Shown here piece by piece: positions 21,301 through 33,790 of a DNA stretch of 64,000 bases. This DNA comes from Rhynchopus sp. YZ270_cl-10 (taxonomy: Eukaryota; Euglenozoa; Diplonemea; Diplonemida; Diplonemidae). Position 1 is the first letter of the stretch. Each line of letters opens with the position of its first letter. The notes below the pieces were generated by a model. The model ran no database searches. It saw nothing but the letters and a program-made list of their open reading frames with translations, and was not told the origin of the DNA. The stretch lies in NCBI GenBank assembly GCA_964035575.1, contig OZ037864.1, forward strand, positions 186,001 to 250,000. The letters run 5' to 3'. A program made the translations under genes and the position numbers.

Positions 21301-21927
21301 AGAAAGTAAAACGGAGAAGAGTAAAAAAAAAACTCTCCTTTCGCAAAAAATGGGGTGAAACGCAAAAACGGGGGGGAAGTGGTGGCATGTTTTTGGTGTG
21401 TTTGATTTTTGGATCAAAAAAAGGAAAAAACCCGCTGTTTAGAGCAGAATAATTATCACCAAAATAAACAACAAAAAGAGAAATAAATGGTAAGACACCG
21501 TTCTTTAGCGTGTTGGAAGGCTGTGGCAAGATATTTTTTTTTTTTTTGGGAAGGGAAATCCATTTTCACAAAAAAGGCTATAAAAGCACTGTCAACGAGA
21601 TAAGAAGAACATCCGATGCAGCGTTGATTTTTCGTTTTAAAAATGGGATTTTTTTTTATTTTTTTTTTTTTTGAGGAATATTTGAAGAGATCGGGAACGT
21701 TCATCCCGACTGTTTTTCTTTTTCTCACGTGGAATAACGAATAAATATGGGAAGGATGTGTTTTTTTTTTTTATCGATGAAAGTATGTAATCTCGAGGAT
21801 AGAAATAGCAAAAACAGAGTGTGCGCAGCTTCGTTCCGCGTACTGCGTATTACCCAAGGGGGGGGGGGGGGGGGGGTTTCAATCGGGGGGATAGATACGT
21901 TTGTGTCTTTTTGAAATTATGTTTTTT

Positions 21928-22000
21928 TGATAAATTGTTGGAGTAGTAGAGTAGTTGCCTCGGTTTGTGTTGCCACAGTTTTGTGCAATCTCTACTGTCC
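21928..22000 (+). repeat. short repeat family C, copy 5
   Basis: Full-length, with an extra GTAGA: GATAAATTGTTGGAGTAGTA, GAGTAGTTGCCTCGG, TTGCCACAG, TGCAATCTCTACTGTCC. Confidence 0.85.
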
Positions 22001-22330
22001 TTTCTTTTTCAGCAAACCCCCCGATCGAAATAGTCTCCTCCCCAAAGGGTTCACTCATGCAAGATTGTTTTGTATCGACATCATTTTTTTTTTTGTCTAA
22101 AAAGATATTTCCCATCGCCTCTGAAAGAGCTGTTTCTAGGGATCGTGAGAAAAGGAAATGGTCCGAAATGGACGCGTTGCTACTGCTAAAAATTCGTTAC
22201 TGAAGATGTAAATGTTTTTTTTTTTTTTTTTTTTTTGTAGGGTGAAATACAGAGAAGAGAGACAAAGGGATAAAGGGGAAGCATATAAAAAATAAAAGAG
22301 AGAGAAGTTGAAAAAAATGCAAAAAAACAA

Positions 22331-22368
22331 AAATGCAAACACCTCACCGTATAGGCGGACGTAGGCAT
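22331..22368 (+). repeat. hairpin repeat family G
   Basis: ATGCAAACACCTCACCGTAT then AGGCGGACGTAGGCA. The CGCCT/AGGCG-type stem is slightly mismatched. Confidence 0.65.
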
Positions 22369-22425
22369 AAAATAATAAACAACGCTGGCTCCAGCCAATT
22401 TTCATATCAGGTTTTGTTTTCATTC

Positions 22426-22459
<34 letters not shown>

Positions 22460-22965
22460 AAAATTATCGACAAGCCGGAAACCAAGCAATAATCAGAAAG
22501 GTGTACACAGAATGTAAAAAATTCTTGTGCAATGTCATTTATTGTTTTTTTTTAAAAAGCAAAATATTAAAAATACTAGGGAGTATTTTTGAAGCGGTCA
22601 ACATATTGGATGACGTTTGAATGGACTGGGCAAAAAAAAAAAAAACCAAACAAAATACATTTTAACAGCAAAATTATTAAGAACACAATGAATCCGCTGA
22701 ATACGGCGTAACGCCACAGATCTCTCTGAAAGAACAGAGAGAAAAAAAAAAAAAACCAAAATAAAACAACAATTTTTAGAGACAATTTAAATGATGAATG
22801 CACCACAGAAAATGGTGACAAAACATCAATATAATTCAGGGAAAATGTACATGGCCATTTCTGGCTAAGTTTAAAAGGGGGTGATATTTTTTTTGTCAAA
22901 CGGTAAGGCGTTGAAAGACGATGAGAGAGTTTTTAATGTGGATGTTTGTTGCAAAAAAAAAAAAA

Positions 22966-25189
22966 GAGAAAAGTTCGATTTCGGCCTCGAAAATACCCGT
23001 GACACCGATTTGTCACGGTACTTTGTCACGGAATTTTTTTGAAAGATTCGATTTCGTGACAAAAAAAGTTCGATTTCGTGACAAGCCGATTTTTTCATTG
23101 ACACACAAAATTCAATTTAGTGACAAATGACTTTTTTCATTGACAAAAAAAAATTCGATTTCGTGACAAATCCATTTTTTCATTGACAAAAAAATGTCAT
23201 TGAAAAAAATGGATTTTGTCAAGGAAAAAGTCGTGACAGCCAACACTGAAAAGTGACCAGACAGCCACTTGACAAACACAAAAGAGGCCATTCTTGAGCT
23301 GTCTAGAAACCTAAGGGCAGAGACTGAAGACACAAGGTATGATAACTTTATGATTATGCAAGACTTAGTATATCGCGAACACGGTCAGGCTTGCACGCCT
23401 CTGGCCAGAGGCCAGCCCCACTAAATGATATGCAGCAGACACTCATTGCAGATTTCATTTTCATTCGGTAAAAAATTAATGGGTGCGCAAGTTTCTATAC
23501 CTAATACCCCAACCCTCACCCATACATTCCATTACACACACCAAAACAGATCGAATCCACCAGCGCATGCGACGGAAGCAGATTCAGATTGTGGTTTGAT
23601 AAGCAGAGTTCGGTTATTATGGTGGTGGAAAGGGGGGTGGGAACACTTTGTCAGTCACTGCTATCGCCATTAACCAGGGAGCATAGCTAGTGCAAGAAAT
23701 TCGACTTTGGAAACCTTCCGGAAAGTCTGTCCTCTGCTTCCGGAGGACTAGACACAAGAAAATATTGTTTGTTCCCCCAGAAAACCAGTGCACAATTCAC
23801 ACTCCTTGTGGGTGGTCTTGTTGCCTTTTCGTCATAGTAATTTTGGCCCAGGCATGCTCTCGAAGCATGACAATTTAGTGTGTATGGGGCAGGGTATTGT
23901 TTTGTTCGGAATTCTCTTTGTTATAACATCTAAGTCAATCGCGGGTGGTGGTTTGTGTAGCGTGAGGCACTCTTTTTAGCAAACTTCCTGCGGCTGCTAA
24001 AGTGTTATTTCTTCGGATTTAACAACGTACAGCGTAACATAGTGGTTTAGCCTGGTCGACACAACCTTTGATAGATACGGGATAACCAACCCCCTTCGAC
24101 CCCTTGTGGGTTCACTGAACAAGCCCTAGTGGTAGTTAAACGCGATTGACATTTACATTTCCTAGAGATGAAAGAACAAGATAACACTTCTGTACCCGCG
24201 CATCAAAATTGTGGAAAACTTTGCACCCCAAACACCCTCAACAACGCCCGCCAAAAGGCGCCCCTTGTTGCTGGGAGTTGGTTCTCATGTTTGATACACT
24301 GCACAGCAGGCATTCCTCTGAGTCCAACGCATGTTTGGCCTGTCTGCGGCGTTGTACTTAAGGTGCACGAAGACAGGGTCTGGTGGTAAATTTTGCGTAG
24401 TACTGCGACGTGGTACTACGTGGGTCTGGGAACCTGGTACCTGGGTACAGGATATTTGTTGTAAAGACATCTTCCACCATGCATTGAGGAGGGTAAGACA
24501 GTGTTCGCAGTTTCTACCTGATAGCATTACACATTTAACTTCTCCACGGGGGTCTTGGGCCGTTCATTCGGTTATACCTTGACTACCGGAAGATATTCTT
24601 GAGGCCTTTTTGGTCTCTAGAATATCCGGTCTTCCCGAACGGAGGCACACTTTGTGTGTTACTACGACCTGGCAATTTCCAGCAGTAGGTTAAGTAATCT
24701 TTCTTGTAAATTGTTGGATCATTATCTCCTCAGTGCATGCATGCCCCACGTGACTGGACACTTTTGTGTTTGTCATGTGGAGCTGTGGTTGCTCTTTCAC
24801 GACTTTTATCCTTGTATCCAGTGTACCCAGTACCCAGTGCCCTGTCACGACTTTTTCCGTGACAAAAAGTTTGGTTTCCTTGACAAAATCCATTTCTGTC
24901 ACGACTTTTTCCGTGACAAAAAGTTCGGTTTCCTTGACAAAATCCATTTTTTCATTGACATTTTTTTGTCACTGAATTTTTGGATTTGTCACGAAATCGA
25001 ATTTTTTTTTGTCAATGAAAAAATCGGTTTGTCACGAAATCGAATTTTGTGTGTCAATGAAAAAATTGGTTTGTCACGAAATCGATTTTTTTTTGTCACG
25101 AAATCGAATCTTTCAAAAAAATTCCGTGACAAAATTCCGTGACAAATCGGTGTCACGGTAATTTTCGAGGCCGAAATCGAACTTTTCTC
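22966..25189. mobile_element. foldback element X2, 2.2 kb, long inverted arms
   Basis: The left arm (22966 to about 23290) and right arm (about 24762-25189) are reverse complements over more than 300 nt with indels. They begin GAGAAAAGTTCGATTTCGGC. The arms are largely tandem subrepeats of TTCGATTTCGTGACAAA and TTTTTTCATTGACA. Both outer ends abut A-runs, so a target duplication cannot be read. The core (23330-24760) encodes no protein of note. Parts of it recur at 6325-6770 and 58690-60540: CAGTCACTGCTAT, GGAGCATAGCTAGTGCAAGA, GGGAGTTGGTTCTCATG. Long inverted arms of short subrepeats around a shared core are the layout of FB/TU-type foldback transposons. Confidence 0.85.
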
Positions 25190-25417
25190 AAAAAAAAAAA
25201 AATGTTTGCGTAGTCAGTACTCTTTGTGCTGTCCCCATATTTATGGGGAAAATAGGGACGTTCTGACTGTCTTGGTGCCCTTTTTTTTCTCTTTATTTTC
25301 CAAAAAAAAAAGGTAAAAAATTTGATCGCAGCATGGGAAATATCCTCTTTTGAATGTACGAAATGGGGGGAATGAAGGGAGAATTTTTTTTTCACAACCT
25401 AAAAAAAGGGAAAAGTT

Positions 25418-25450
25418 TATGAGATGAACCTAGTGTTTTTTTAGTCACAA
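25418..25450 (+). repeat. hairpin repeat SHR
   Basis: TATGAGATGAACCTAG, T-run, TTAGTCACAA. The loop is replaced by T. Confidence 0.55.
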
Positions 25451-25811
25451 TAAAAGGGGGGGATGGGTCGCCTCCGCTTACCCGTATTACCGTCCCTACC
25501 CTTGACCCGCGCACCATAGTGTTTGGACCTAGGAGCTCATTCCTTATTTAACCAAGAGAGGAGGCAGGAAAAGGAGAAGGGATGGAAGAGGGTAGAAATG
25601 GGGGAGTCGTTGGAAAGGGGGATTTGAAAGTTAGTTTTGTTTTGTCTTGTTTTTGCTACTTTATTTTGTTGGAAAGGGGGAAGAGGTATTGCTTTGGGGA
25701 ACAAACAATAGAGGCTAAATTCTAGAATTTTTTTCAGGCACGAAAAATACCAAAAAACGCTGGAAAAAAGAAAAGGTAAATTTTAAAAAAGAAAATAGTT
25801 TCGGCCCCCCT

Positions 25812-25850
25812 GCGGAGGTTTTGAATGGAGGTTTTTTATGAAGTTTTTTT
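25812..25850 (+). repeat. short repeat family S, copy 3
   Basis: GGAGGTTTTGAATGGAGGTT, TTTTATGAAGTTTTTTTG. Confidence 0.65.
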
Positions 25851-25980
25851 GATATATTTTCTTTTGTGCTTCTTGTTTTGTTTTTTGTTTAGTATGTAAG
25901 GTGGGGGATGGGGGGGAAAAATGCAAAGAGAAGAAAAAGACTCAAGTTTGTTAACCGTAGTGCAGATCTTTTTTTTTTTT

Positions 25981-26040
25981 TTTTTGAAAACTTGGTTGTT
26001 TTAGTGTAGACACCCGAAGATGAACTCCACTATATATTTT
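25981..26040 (+). repeat. short repeat family D, copy 3
   Basis: GAAAACTTGGTTGTTTTAGT, GTAGACACCCGAAGATGAAC, TCCACTATATAT. Confidence 0.8.
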
Positions 26041-28460
26041 TTTTTTTTTGAGAATGTAGTTGGGAATAGAGAACATCATAATCAACAGAAAATACATCAA
26101 AAGAGAGGAAACGTTGAAAAGATGTTGTCTCTGACAGAATGGTTAAAGTGTTAAGGGAACGACAAAAGAAAAAGAGAAGGAAAAAAAAAAATGTACCCGA
26201 GAAGGAAAAGGCGAGACGCGGAGAACGCAATAAAATGAATCTTGAACGATGAATGATTAAAAAAAAAAAAACTGTTGTTATCTCATCGGTTTTTTAAAAA
26301 TAAAAGCTAAAGAGAGAGGAGGGAATGGGCAGTTTTTATGAGGGTATTCTAAGTCATCATTTTGTGCAATTTGTTCTGCACTTTTGGGGAGTTTTTTTTT
26401 TTTTTTTTTTTGACAATCTCGTGAATCTTCGTGAATTTGCCAGACTGACAGTCGTTTTTCACTTTTTATTTCTGATTGTCTGCAACAAAGACGCAATGCC
26501 CCCTTTTTTTTTTTTGGAGAGATTTGTCGAAAAATAAATCAGATTCTGTGGTGTTCTGTTGATCAAAAAAAAAATATTGCGTTTTTGCAGAAAAAGTAGT
26601 CGAGGTTAAGATGGAACGAAAGCTCCTTCTTAACCAACTCTTTCACCTCAAAAGAAGCAATATCTCAGTCTAAAAAACAGCGGGGCAAAAGGTGGGATAT
26701 CCGACAGATGCATTTCTGAACGGATGGGGGAGAATAAAAGAAGAAGAAAAAAAGTTTGACAGAATCGAGTCCTCCTAACAGAGTAAGAGCACATTCATCA
26801 ATCAAAGCTTTTTTTTTTTTTTTTTGTGAGCTTTGCTAAGACCGGCTTCCAGTCAAAAGAAATTCACCCTTCTTTTAAAACCCACCACACCACATTTCCT
26901 GTATTCCGACAAACGATGGGCAGAGCGTGGGAGAGTTTTCCTTTTTTGAAAACATTGTTGTATGTAAGATGACAAAGAACAGATCCTCTGGAGAGCCCTC
27001 CTGTGGGGAAGCTTTTGAAAAAAGATAAAAAAAAGAGAGAAAAGTTTCTTGGGTTATCTAAGTCTCTTTGCTAGCAAGGCAACTTAGTTACCGTAAAACT
27101 TTGGAATATTGAAAGAAACAACAAAACATTCATCGATGGGGAGGAAGAAAACATTTTTTTTTTCTTTTTTTTTTTTGCGAACGCGCGTGAGCAACACTTG
27201 CTTGTTACCTTCAATTTTTTTTTGTCAAAACCGAACAATTATTTGTGTGGAAGTTTTTTTTTTTGCAAGAACGTACGGAAGAAGTCTCCGTTTATTTTTG
27301 TTCGTTGGGAATGTTGGTATAAAGTTATTAGTTTATATTTTATAACGGGCAGTGTTCAACAGTTCCCTTCCGATACCGTGCACACCTCTTCATTTTTTTC
27401 CAAAACGAACTAACGGTAACGTAGGGGAAGTCACATTTACCCTATTTTTTTTTATTTTAAATTTTGCCCCAAACAAGCTGAGCAGAAAAGAGGCAAGAGG
27501 TAAGAGGGAGAAAAGGGGATAAATGAGAAAAGCGGAAGTTGCAGGAAAGTTACGGCTTCCAGAAACGAAAAAGAAAAAAACCAGCCCTCGCAATAGAAGG
27601 GGAAGCAACTGCGTTCACAACGCAGTTGTATTTCGTATGGGAATGGGGGATGGGGAAAAAAAAGGGAGAGATTTTTTCCCCCCCATCATACTGTCTTGTT
27701 ATTCTCTGCTTAAAATCTCATTTTATTTTCGCTATTCTGGTTTCCGTTCCACTATATTCCTTTCCTTCCGAAAGAAATAAGGTGGGCGGTATTTTCCATT
27801 TTAGAGACAAAAGGTTGAGGGGGAAAAAAAAGACAGTATTGATGGACATGGTGTTCCACAAAGCCTGACTGACGGGTCGCTGGCAACACCTAGGGGAAAA
27901 AAACAAAAAAAAAAAAAAAAAAACAAAAAATCAATGAAAATAGGTATGATCAGTGTCAAAGCGACACTTTTCAAGAAAAAATAAAATTTGAAATATTTGT
28001 AGTCACCTAACAGTCCAAACATATCTCGGAAAAAGGGGGGTTCTCAGACCCGCTGAACGCACAATAAAGTGTTGACGGGAGGGAAAAGACACAAAAAAAA
28101 GGAACCACAAAAATGGGTACACTGGGGAGGGGAAAAATGGCTGAGGAATCGAGAGGGAAACAGCTGGACATTCACGACATTACTCGTGACACCAACCAGG
28201 TAACCCCCAACATCTTGTCGCCATCAAAACCCTAAAGGGGGGGGGTTCCTCTGCACGCCGGCTTCCCGCGTCTTCCTGGAAGTAGGGGTGAAGAGACAAA
28301 CACTTATAATAAGTTATTTGAAAAGGGGAAAAAATGGTAAAAGGGGGTGGGTTTCGCAAGATGAGTTCCCGGTGAACGTTACCTCATCAAAAAAAAACCC
28401 CCGTTGGAGAGGGAAGGTAGTAAGAAGGCAGTTAAGAGAATAAATCAGTTGTTGTTGTTG

Positions 28461-28674
28461 TTTTTGAAAACTTGGTTGGTATTAGTGTAGCCACCCTAGA
28501 GTGTGCTCCACTATGTATGTTTTTTTTTTTTGTTCGACAAGCCCTTGATACCTACTGGTATAAAGATTTGTACTCAAAATGTCGACCGAGGCCTTTTTTT
28601 TCTTTGATAAATTGGAGGTAGTGTAGTTGCCTCGGTTTTGTGTTGCCACAGTTTTGTGCAAATCTCCATCTGTC
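28461..28674 (+). repeat. D-F-C cluster of short repeats
   Basis: Three families sit end to end in one direction. D is at 28461-28520 (GAAAACTTGGTTGGTATTAG). F is at 28520-28600 (GTTCGACAAGCCCTTGATAC through AAAATGTCGACCGAGGCC). C is at 28603-28674 (GATAAATTGGAGGTAGTGTA through TGTGCAAATCTCCATCTGTC). Each unit starts with a T-run, so the runs work as joints between units. Confidence 0.8.
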
Positions 28675-29412
28675 AATTTGCTTGTTTTGTTTCTGACCTA
28701 TGTCTCTCCTGCCATACACAATACCCTCCACCCTTCCATAAAATATTTCCTTTAGTATCTGTTAGTGTGAGTGTTAGTGTTAGACTCCTTGAAGGATGTA
28801 GTTATGCTAATATATTTTTGGTCGTTACAGTATCAACAGCGCCTTGTTCAAAAGACAGGTTCTGGTTTACTCTACATAAAAGGGAACGATGTATGCTTGT
28901 ACAGATGAACAACTTCCCTTTCTTATTATTATTATTGTCAATTTGAGGTTGTTTTTTTTTGCATGGACTTTCTTTTGGATCACACGCAGAGGTTTTTTTT
29001 TTTAAATACACAACCGTGAACTTCCGAGTTTTTCTCATGATATGCGTATCGCAGGGCAAAAAATCTGAGAGAAAACATGAAACAAGAAGCACAGTGTGGC
29101 AATTGAAGAACGAAAAAGATTTTTTTATTTTTTATTTTTTACTTTGCAAGAATAACAGGAGTAGAGGGATGTGCTCCACTTGTTTTGTTATATTTTGAAT
29201 TTTCAATTTGGGACACAGACTCAGTTTTCTTTTGAGCACTGCCTCCTGTTGTAACCGGCATTTTACTCTAGCCAAGATAGCAAGCAAGTACAAAAGATAA
29301 CCTAAATTAGGTCTGCGTCCTGGAACATACGGGTTACCCGTATATTACCAGAAGGCGGCGTGAAATCATCACAGGTCAAATACCCTTTGCAGCTAACTTG
29401 ACATACCTCCAC

Positions 29413-30772
29413 GCAGGGTAGATCCTTATTTTCGCTAAAAACGCTAAAAACCCCAGATTTATTTTCGTTTTTTTTCCTTTTTTTTTCTCTCCCGTTTTTG
29501 AATTTTTTCCGCGCAGGCCTGACGCTAACTTTCAGGTTTTTGGGAAATCGTGGGAGTTATGGTTTGTCCACGAGCGCAGCGAGCGGAAAAATTGAGTAAC
29601 GGTCTAAAAAAAAATCCAACAAGCAGGTTGACTGTACTGAGGCAGAATAGTGGTGTTTTTTTGACACATCTCAGCTGTCGTAGAACTAAACCCCTGGGGA
29701 TAATATAGGTTTTGGGGGTTTTCGCTGAAACTCGGTCGAGCCCAACCCAGCTCGTTAGGGCCCCGGCGGAATGTGAGAATTCCTCGGTTATCCCACTGCG
29801 GAGTTCGGCACTGTATTGATAATTGCACCAGGCACCTCAGTATATTTACAAAAAGAAACGGCGGTCGTGGCACCCATGGCGAAGCCACGGTACGCAACAT
29901 TTCTGAAAATGTTGCCATAAAACGGCACTGTCGTTGGTAATTATCAACAGTTACTGTAAATTTTACTTCCAGATTTTGCTGAAGCGAAAGTTTCTGGCGA
30001 AGCCACGGTACGCAATATTTCAAAAAATTGCGCTCAAAATTGCAGATATTTACTGCCAAACTAGTCATGGGAAGGGTGGGTTGCAATCTTGCGCCGCAGG
30101 CACACGGTACGCTACTTTTTTTCCTTTCGCATGCTTCCTTTTCCTTCGGCATTTGACCAATTAAATCGCATTCTGGCTGTGACCCTTGTCGGACACTGCG
30201 CCCTCTGACAAGGGGAATACTTTCGAGAAACATTCTGAAAAAAAGTGGTAGTGCCCGGCATTAGCAAGAAAATTTTCAAAATTAAATAGGTAGTGCCAAT
30301 GCACCAGCAGTTTGGGTAGGCGAGACCGCATTGGGTGAACCTCCGCGAGCGCAGCGAGCGGAAATTTTTTTCCGCAGTTTTTGGGCAAAGTTCAAAATTC
30401 CACCAAAAATTAAGTTGTGGACATAGTAATTGTGTTCTTCAAAAATATGCTTCAAAATTGTCTTATGCAAGGTGACACTGAGAATTGACACTCATTGGTC
30501 CTTGTCTTATGAAGTGAAGACAAATATTAAAGGGGCATTGGCGGGCCGAAGGCCAGCCAAAAAAACGGTAGCGAACTTTTACTTTTTTTCCTTTCGGTTT
30601 CCCCCTTATTTTGACTTTCCGGATCGATTGCGGACCGTGGTGGTGCCACTCTGTGGCTGGAAATTAGTAGGTAACCAAAAAAATGAGCCAGAGAAAAAAG
30701 GAAAAAAAAAAAGGAAAAAAAAATAAAAAATCTCAAATCCTTATTTTCACTTTCGCTAAGGATCTACCCTGC
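29413..30772. mobile_element. 1.36-kb TIR element with 8-bp duplication
   Basis: GCAGGGTAGATCCTTA and TAAGGATCTACCCTGC form 16-bp perfect inverted ends. Reading the end as CAGGG..., the element is flanked by identical CCTCCACG on both sides (29406-29413 and 30772-30779), an 8-bp duplication. This fits a hAT-like non-autonomous element. The interior carries repeat family A in reverse (29690-30196) and two copies of GAGCGCAGCGAGCGGAAA. No transposase. Confidence 0.82.
29690..30196 (-). repeat. large repeat family A, most complete copy
   Basis: Runs from a CCCAAAACCTA-type end through CCGCCGG...GGAATGTGAGAATTCC, two GAAGCCACGGTACGCAA blocks and GCGCCGCAGGC, to the CAGCCAGAA end. A long open frame across it on the minus strand is fortuitous. 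Confidence 0.75.
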
Positions 30773-30783
30773 CTCCACGAATA

Positions 30784-30786
<3 letters not shown>

Positions 30787-30819
<33 letters not shown>
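30787..30819 (+). repeat. T33 homopolymer
   Basis: Over 30 uninterrupted T just beyond the TIR element. Length in the assembly may be unreliable. Confidence 0.8.
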
Positions 30820-30820
<1 letters not shown>

Positions 30821-31725
30821 AAAAATTTAGACAGAAGAAGATCAAAAGGAAGGACAGCGAAAAGTATTTATGGCCTTGCAACAATCACATACATAATGTT
30901 TCAAAAGGGGGCTTTTCAAGGGGTTACTTGGGGGGTGGGCAATTACGATGACAGCCCCTCCCGCCACATACGACGTGAGGTGAAAAGCTTCGGGGAGTGG
31001 TAAGTGGACACCACACACTGCACCCACATTTCACACAAGGTCATTGTGGCTTTGCATAAGCAACCTAGTACAAACTGCCCTTCGGCAAATTCTGTTACGA
31101 ATCGTTTTTTTTTTTTTTTTTTGAAAGAAGACACGCAAAGAAACAAAAACTATTTTTTAAAATGGTGTTCGATCAACTTCTTCCAAGACAGAGTGTTTTT
31201 TAAGGGAGAGAAGGGGAACCCCAGCATTCTGCACCTATCTAAAACCTCGATGTTGGAATGTCAGATCACGACCTGTCTAAAATAAACCGTCAGAGATGCG
31301 GGCCACCTTGGGCACAACACAGATCTGACAGTACTACAATACATGAGACTGCAAACAAACTAAAAGAAGGTAATACAGTTCTCAAAAAAAAAAAAAAAAA
31401 AAAGAAAAGAAAAAAAGGTAAGGTTGTCCAAAATGCTTGCGTTTATATAAAGACAAAAGAGGACTGCATCAAAGAAGATGGATGAATCCCTTTAGAATCA
31501 TACATTTCCTAATTAGGAAGGGGGGGAGCCAGGGAGAAAGGGGCGGGAGAAGAAGAAGAAGAAAAAGAAAGTATAGAAACTTCTCAAATAAACAACGACT
31601 CAAAAAAAAAAAAGAGAGAGAGAGAGAAACGGATAAAAGGGGGATAATAAATTCGCACGAAGGAATAAAAATAGCTGGTTTTGAGGGGAAACGGAGGGAG
31701 AAAAAAAAGGGAGAAAAAGAGGGAT

Positions 31726-31808
31726 TTTTTTTTTTTTTGTATTGACAATCATTTTGTACCTCTGGTAAAAAGGATATGTCCTCAAAATATCGACTGAAGG
31801 CTTTTTTG
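31726..31808 (+). repeat. short repeat family F, copy 4
   Basis: T-run, GTATTGACAATCATTTTGTA, CCTCTGGTAAAAAGGATATG, TCCTCAAAATATCGACTGAA, GGC. It is the best full-length F copy. The ends ATTGACA and ATCGACT are weakly complementary. Confidence 0.75.
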
Positions 31809-32040
31809 TACTGCAAGAAGAAGAGTATCAATGCAGTTTATCTTTTGAAAACTTTGATTTTTTTTTTCTTTTGCAACAGAGACTCTGCTAAGGGTCTTGT
31901 TGAGGGTTGCAAAAATTTGAGCATTGTAGCTCGGTGTAAAAGAGTGATTGACAGAAAAATGTCAGATGTAAATATGGGTAATCATGAAATTGATACCCGA
32001 TGAGATATGGCAAAATATAGAGGGCAAAATGAATAAAAAA

Positions 32041-32078
32041 GTTTATATGAACCTAAGCCTTTCATGCTTGGTCACCTG
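32041..32078 (+). repeat. hairpin repeat SHR
   Basis: GTTTATATGAACCTAAGCCT, TTCAT, GCTTGGTCACCT. Confidence 0.7.
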
Positions 32079-32787
32079 GACAAAAGAAAAAAAAACAGTA
32101 TAGTGTACACTATTAATTTAATGTTTGGATCGTTACATAATTGGAATTACATCCATTTTTTTGTCAGCTGTGTTGTCTGACGGAAGGGGGGAAATAAATG
32201 AAAGACAAATGGTACTGATGGCACCTCCGCCAGCCCCTGGATGAAGCCACACGATAAATGAAACGTGTCCATCCACATCTTTCAGTTTTACCAAAACTTT
32301 TTCCCATCCTCCTAATTTGGGCAAGAAAAAAAAAGGTTAATAAGAGGGTCTAGCCCTATAAAATACAGGAATAAAAACAGAATCGGTGTCTTCCCTAGTT
32401 AGGCCAGAGAGATTACTAGAGGGCCTTATAAACAAAATAACAAATAAAAGACAAAATATTTGGTTAATAACATAATACATGCTTTGTTAACATTGCATGA
32501 ATATTCTTGATGACGCCTCTGACACAGGACCACTAAAACCGGAGTTTGTGAAAAATCTCTGTGATAACAGCACGTCTTGTACAAGGTGACAATTAAAATA
32601 TAGTATGACAACAGAGAGAGGCCATCATAACTGCATGATAGAAAAAAAAAAAAAAACGTGATTGATAAAATAATGTGAGAGAGAGAGAGATAAATCATAA
32701 AATTGATAAAATTGATAAAAACGGTTCATTTTACTGTGCTTATAGTGCAAAGAAGCAGAGAGGGGGAAAATATCGAGCAAAATAGCT

Positions 32788-32855
32788 GTTTTTTTTTTTG
32801 TATCGGGCGATCGCCTACCCAGATAGGTCTGTACACAATCGCCCCGAAGTCTTTT
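32788..32855 (+). repeat. short repeat family F, copy 5
   Basis: T-run, GTATCGGGCGATCGCCTACC, CAGATAGGTCTGTACACAAT, CGCCCCGAAGTC. The central inverted CGGGCGAT/ATCGCCCCG pair is strengthened. Confidence 0.6.
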
Positions 32856-33479
32856 GTTTTGTTTGATTTTTTTTTTTCTGAATGATTTAGTTTGCTTTTT
32901 TTTCTAAAGTAAAAGTTGAGTTAAAATACAGAACAAAACTATCTAGTTTCGTTAACAAAAGTGTATGGTTTTTGCTTCACTTTATTTTTCCCTCTCAAAG
33001 CGGGCTTTTAAAGATGCACCGTTTGTCCCTCTGGTTTCGTTTATATAAAAAAAATGTGATTAAATTTTGCCATTTTTGCAAGATACACAGCGCAATTAGC
33101 TATTGCGCTGCTGAATCATTAGCTATTCCCCCTTGAGAGGGTTGACATGCAGAGGACAAAAAAAGGTCCAAAAAACAAAAAGTTTTTTTTTTAAAAAATG
33201 ACGAATGCGAAAAAGAAGAAAATATACCACACCGAAAACAGATAAAGAAAAATGTGGTTTTTAGCAGATTAACTTTTTTTGATCAGTGTAAAAACAAAAT
33301 TTTTACAAAAGAGAAAACGAGAGAATGACTAAAAAAAAAAAGAAGCTTGTTTGAAAACGAAGGGGGCCTCTTCGGAGCGACCCTCCTCGTTAGTTCGTGG
33401 GCTCTGCTCTGCTCGCACTACGACAACTGCGAAAGGGTCGCCTTTCTAGTTACAACAGAGCGAAAAAAAAGCAGTAGCG

Positions 33480-33512
33480 GTAAGATGAACCAAGCTCTAT
33501 ACTTAGTCATCT
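33480..33512 (+). repeat. hairpin repeat SHR
   Basis: GTAAGATGAACCAAGCTCTA then TACTTAGTCATCT. Confidence 0.6.
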
Positions 33513-33755
33513 AGAAAATAATAAATATCGAATACTTTCCATTCAAAGAAAAGAAGAAAAAAAATCGTTTTTGCGGGATCAGATGAAGTGTCCATTTAGT
33601 ATACATTGTCAGACGCGTCTTCATTTAAAAAAAAAATACCGTAAAAACACTGTCAAAAAAAAAAAGATAAGAAGTTGACTGCAAAGCACCTCCACCGGAT
33701 TCCGGCGAGAGCAAGGAGCAAAAAAAAAGAGAAAAAATTGGCAAAAAAAATAAGA

Positions 33756-33790
33756 AGAAGAACCTAAGCCTCGCAGTACTTAGTCATTCT
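33756..33790 (+). repeat. hairpin repeat SHR
   Basis: AAGAACCTAAGCCTCGCAGT then ACTTAGTCATTC. Confidence 0.6.

Larger units (their letters stand above)
20285..22965. other. gene-free stretch before element X2
   Basis: No supported gene. It has many T-runs, a G-run of about 18 at 21859-21876, an SHR hairpin, a family C copy and a G hairpin. Confidence 0.5.
25195..29405. other. gene-free stretch
   Basis: No supported gene in 4.2 kb. It holds the SHR, S, D, F and C copies listed separately, with long A and T runs between them. Confidence 0.5.

Noticed and set aside
23640-23720. Possible tRNA in GGAGCATAGCTAGTGCAAGAAATTCGAC of family X
   Set aside because: The TTCGA word resembles a T-loop, but no cloverleaf arms or acceptor pairing could be drawn.
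24654-25142. 162-residue frame in the right arm of X2
   Set aside because: Consists of translated GTGACAAA/TTCGATTTCG subrepeats (LSRNRI-like repeats).
29604-30233. 209-residue minus-strand open frame
   Set aside because: It lies wholly in repeat family A. The same peptide bits (MLRTVASP, RRRTVRYF) recur in other copies in conflicting frames.
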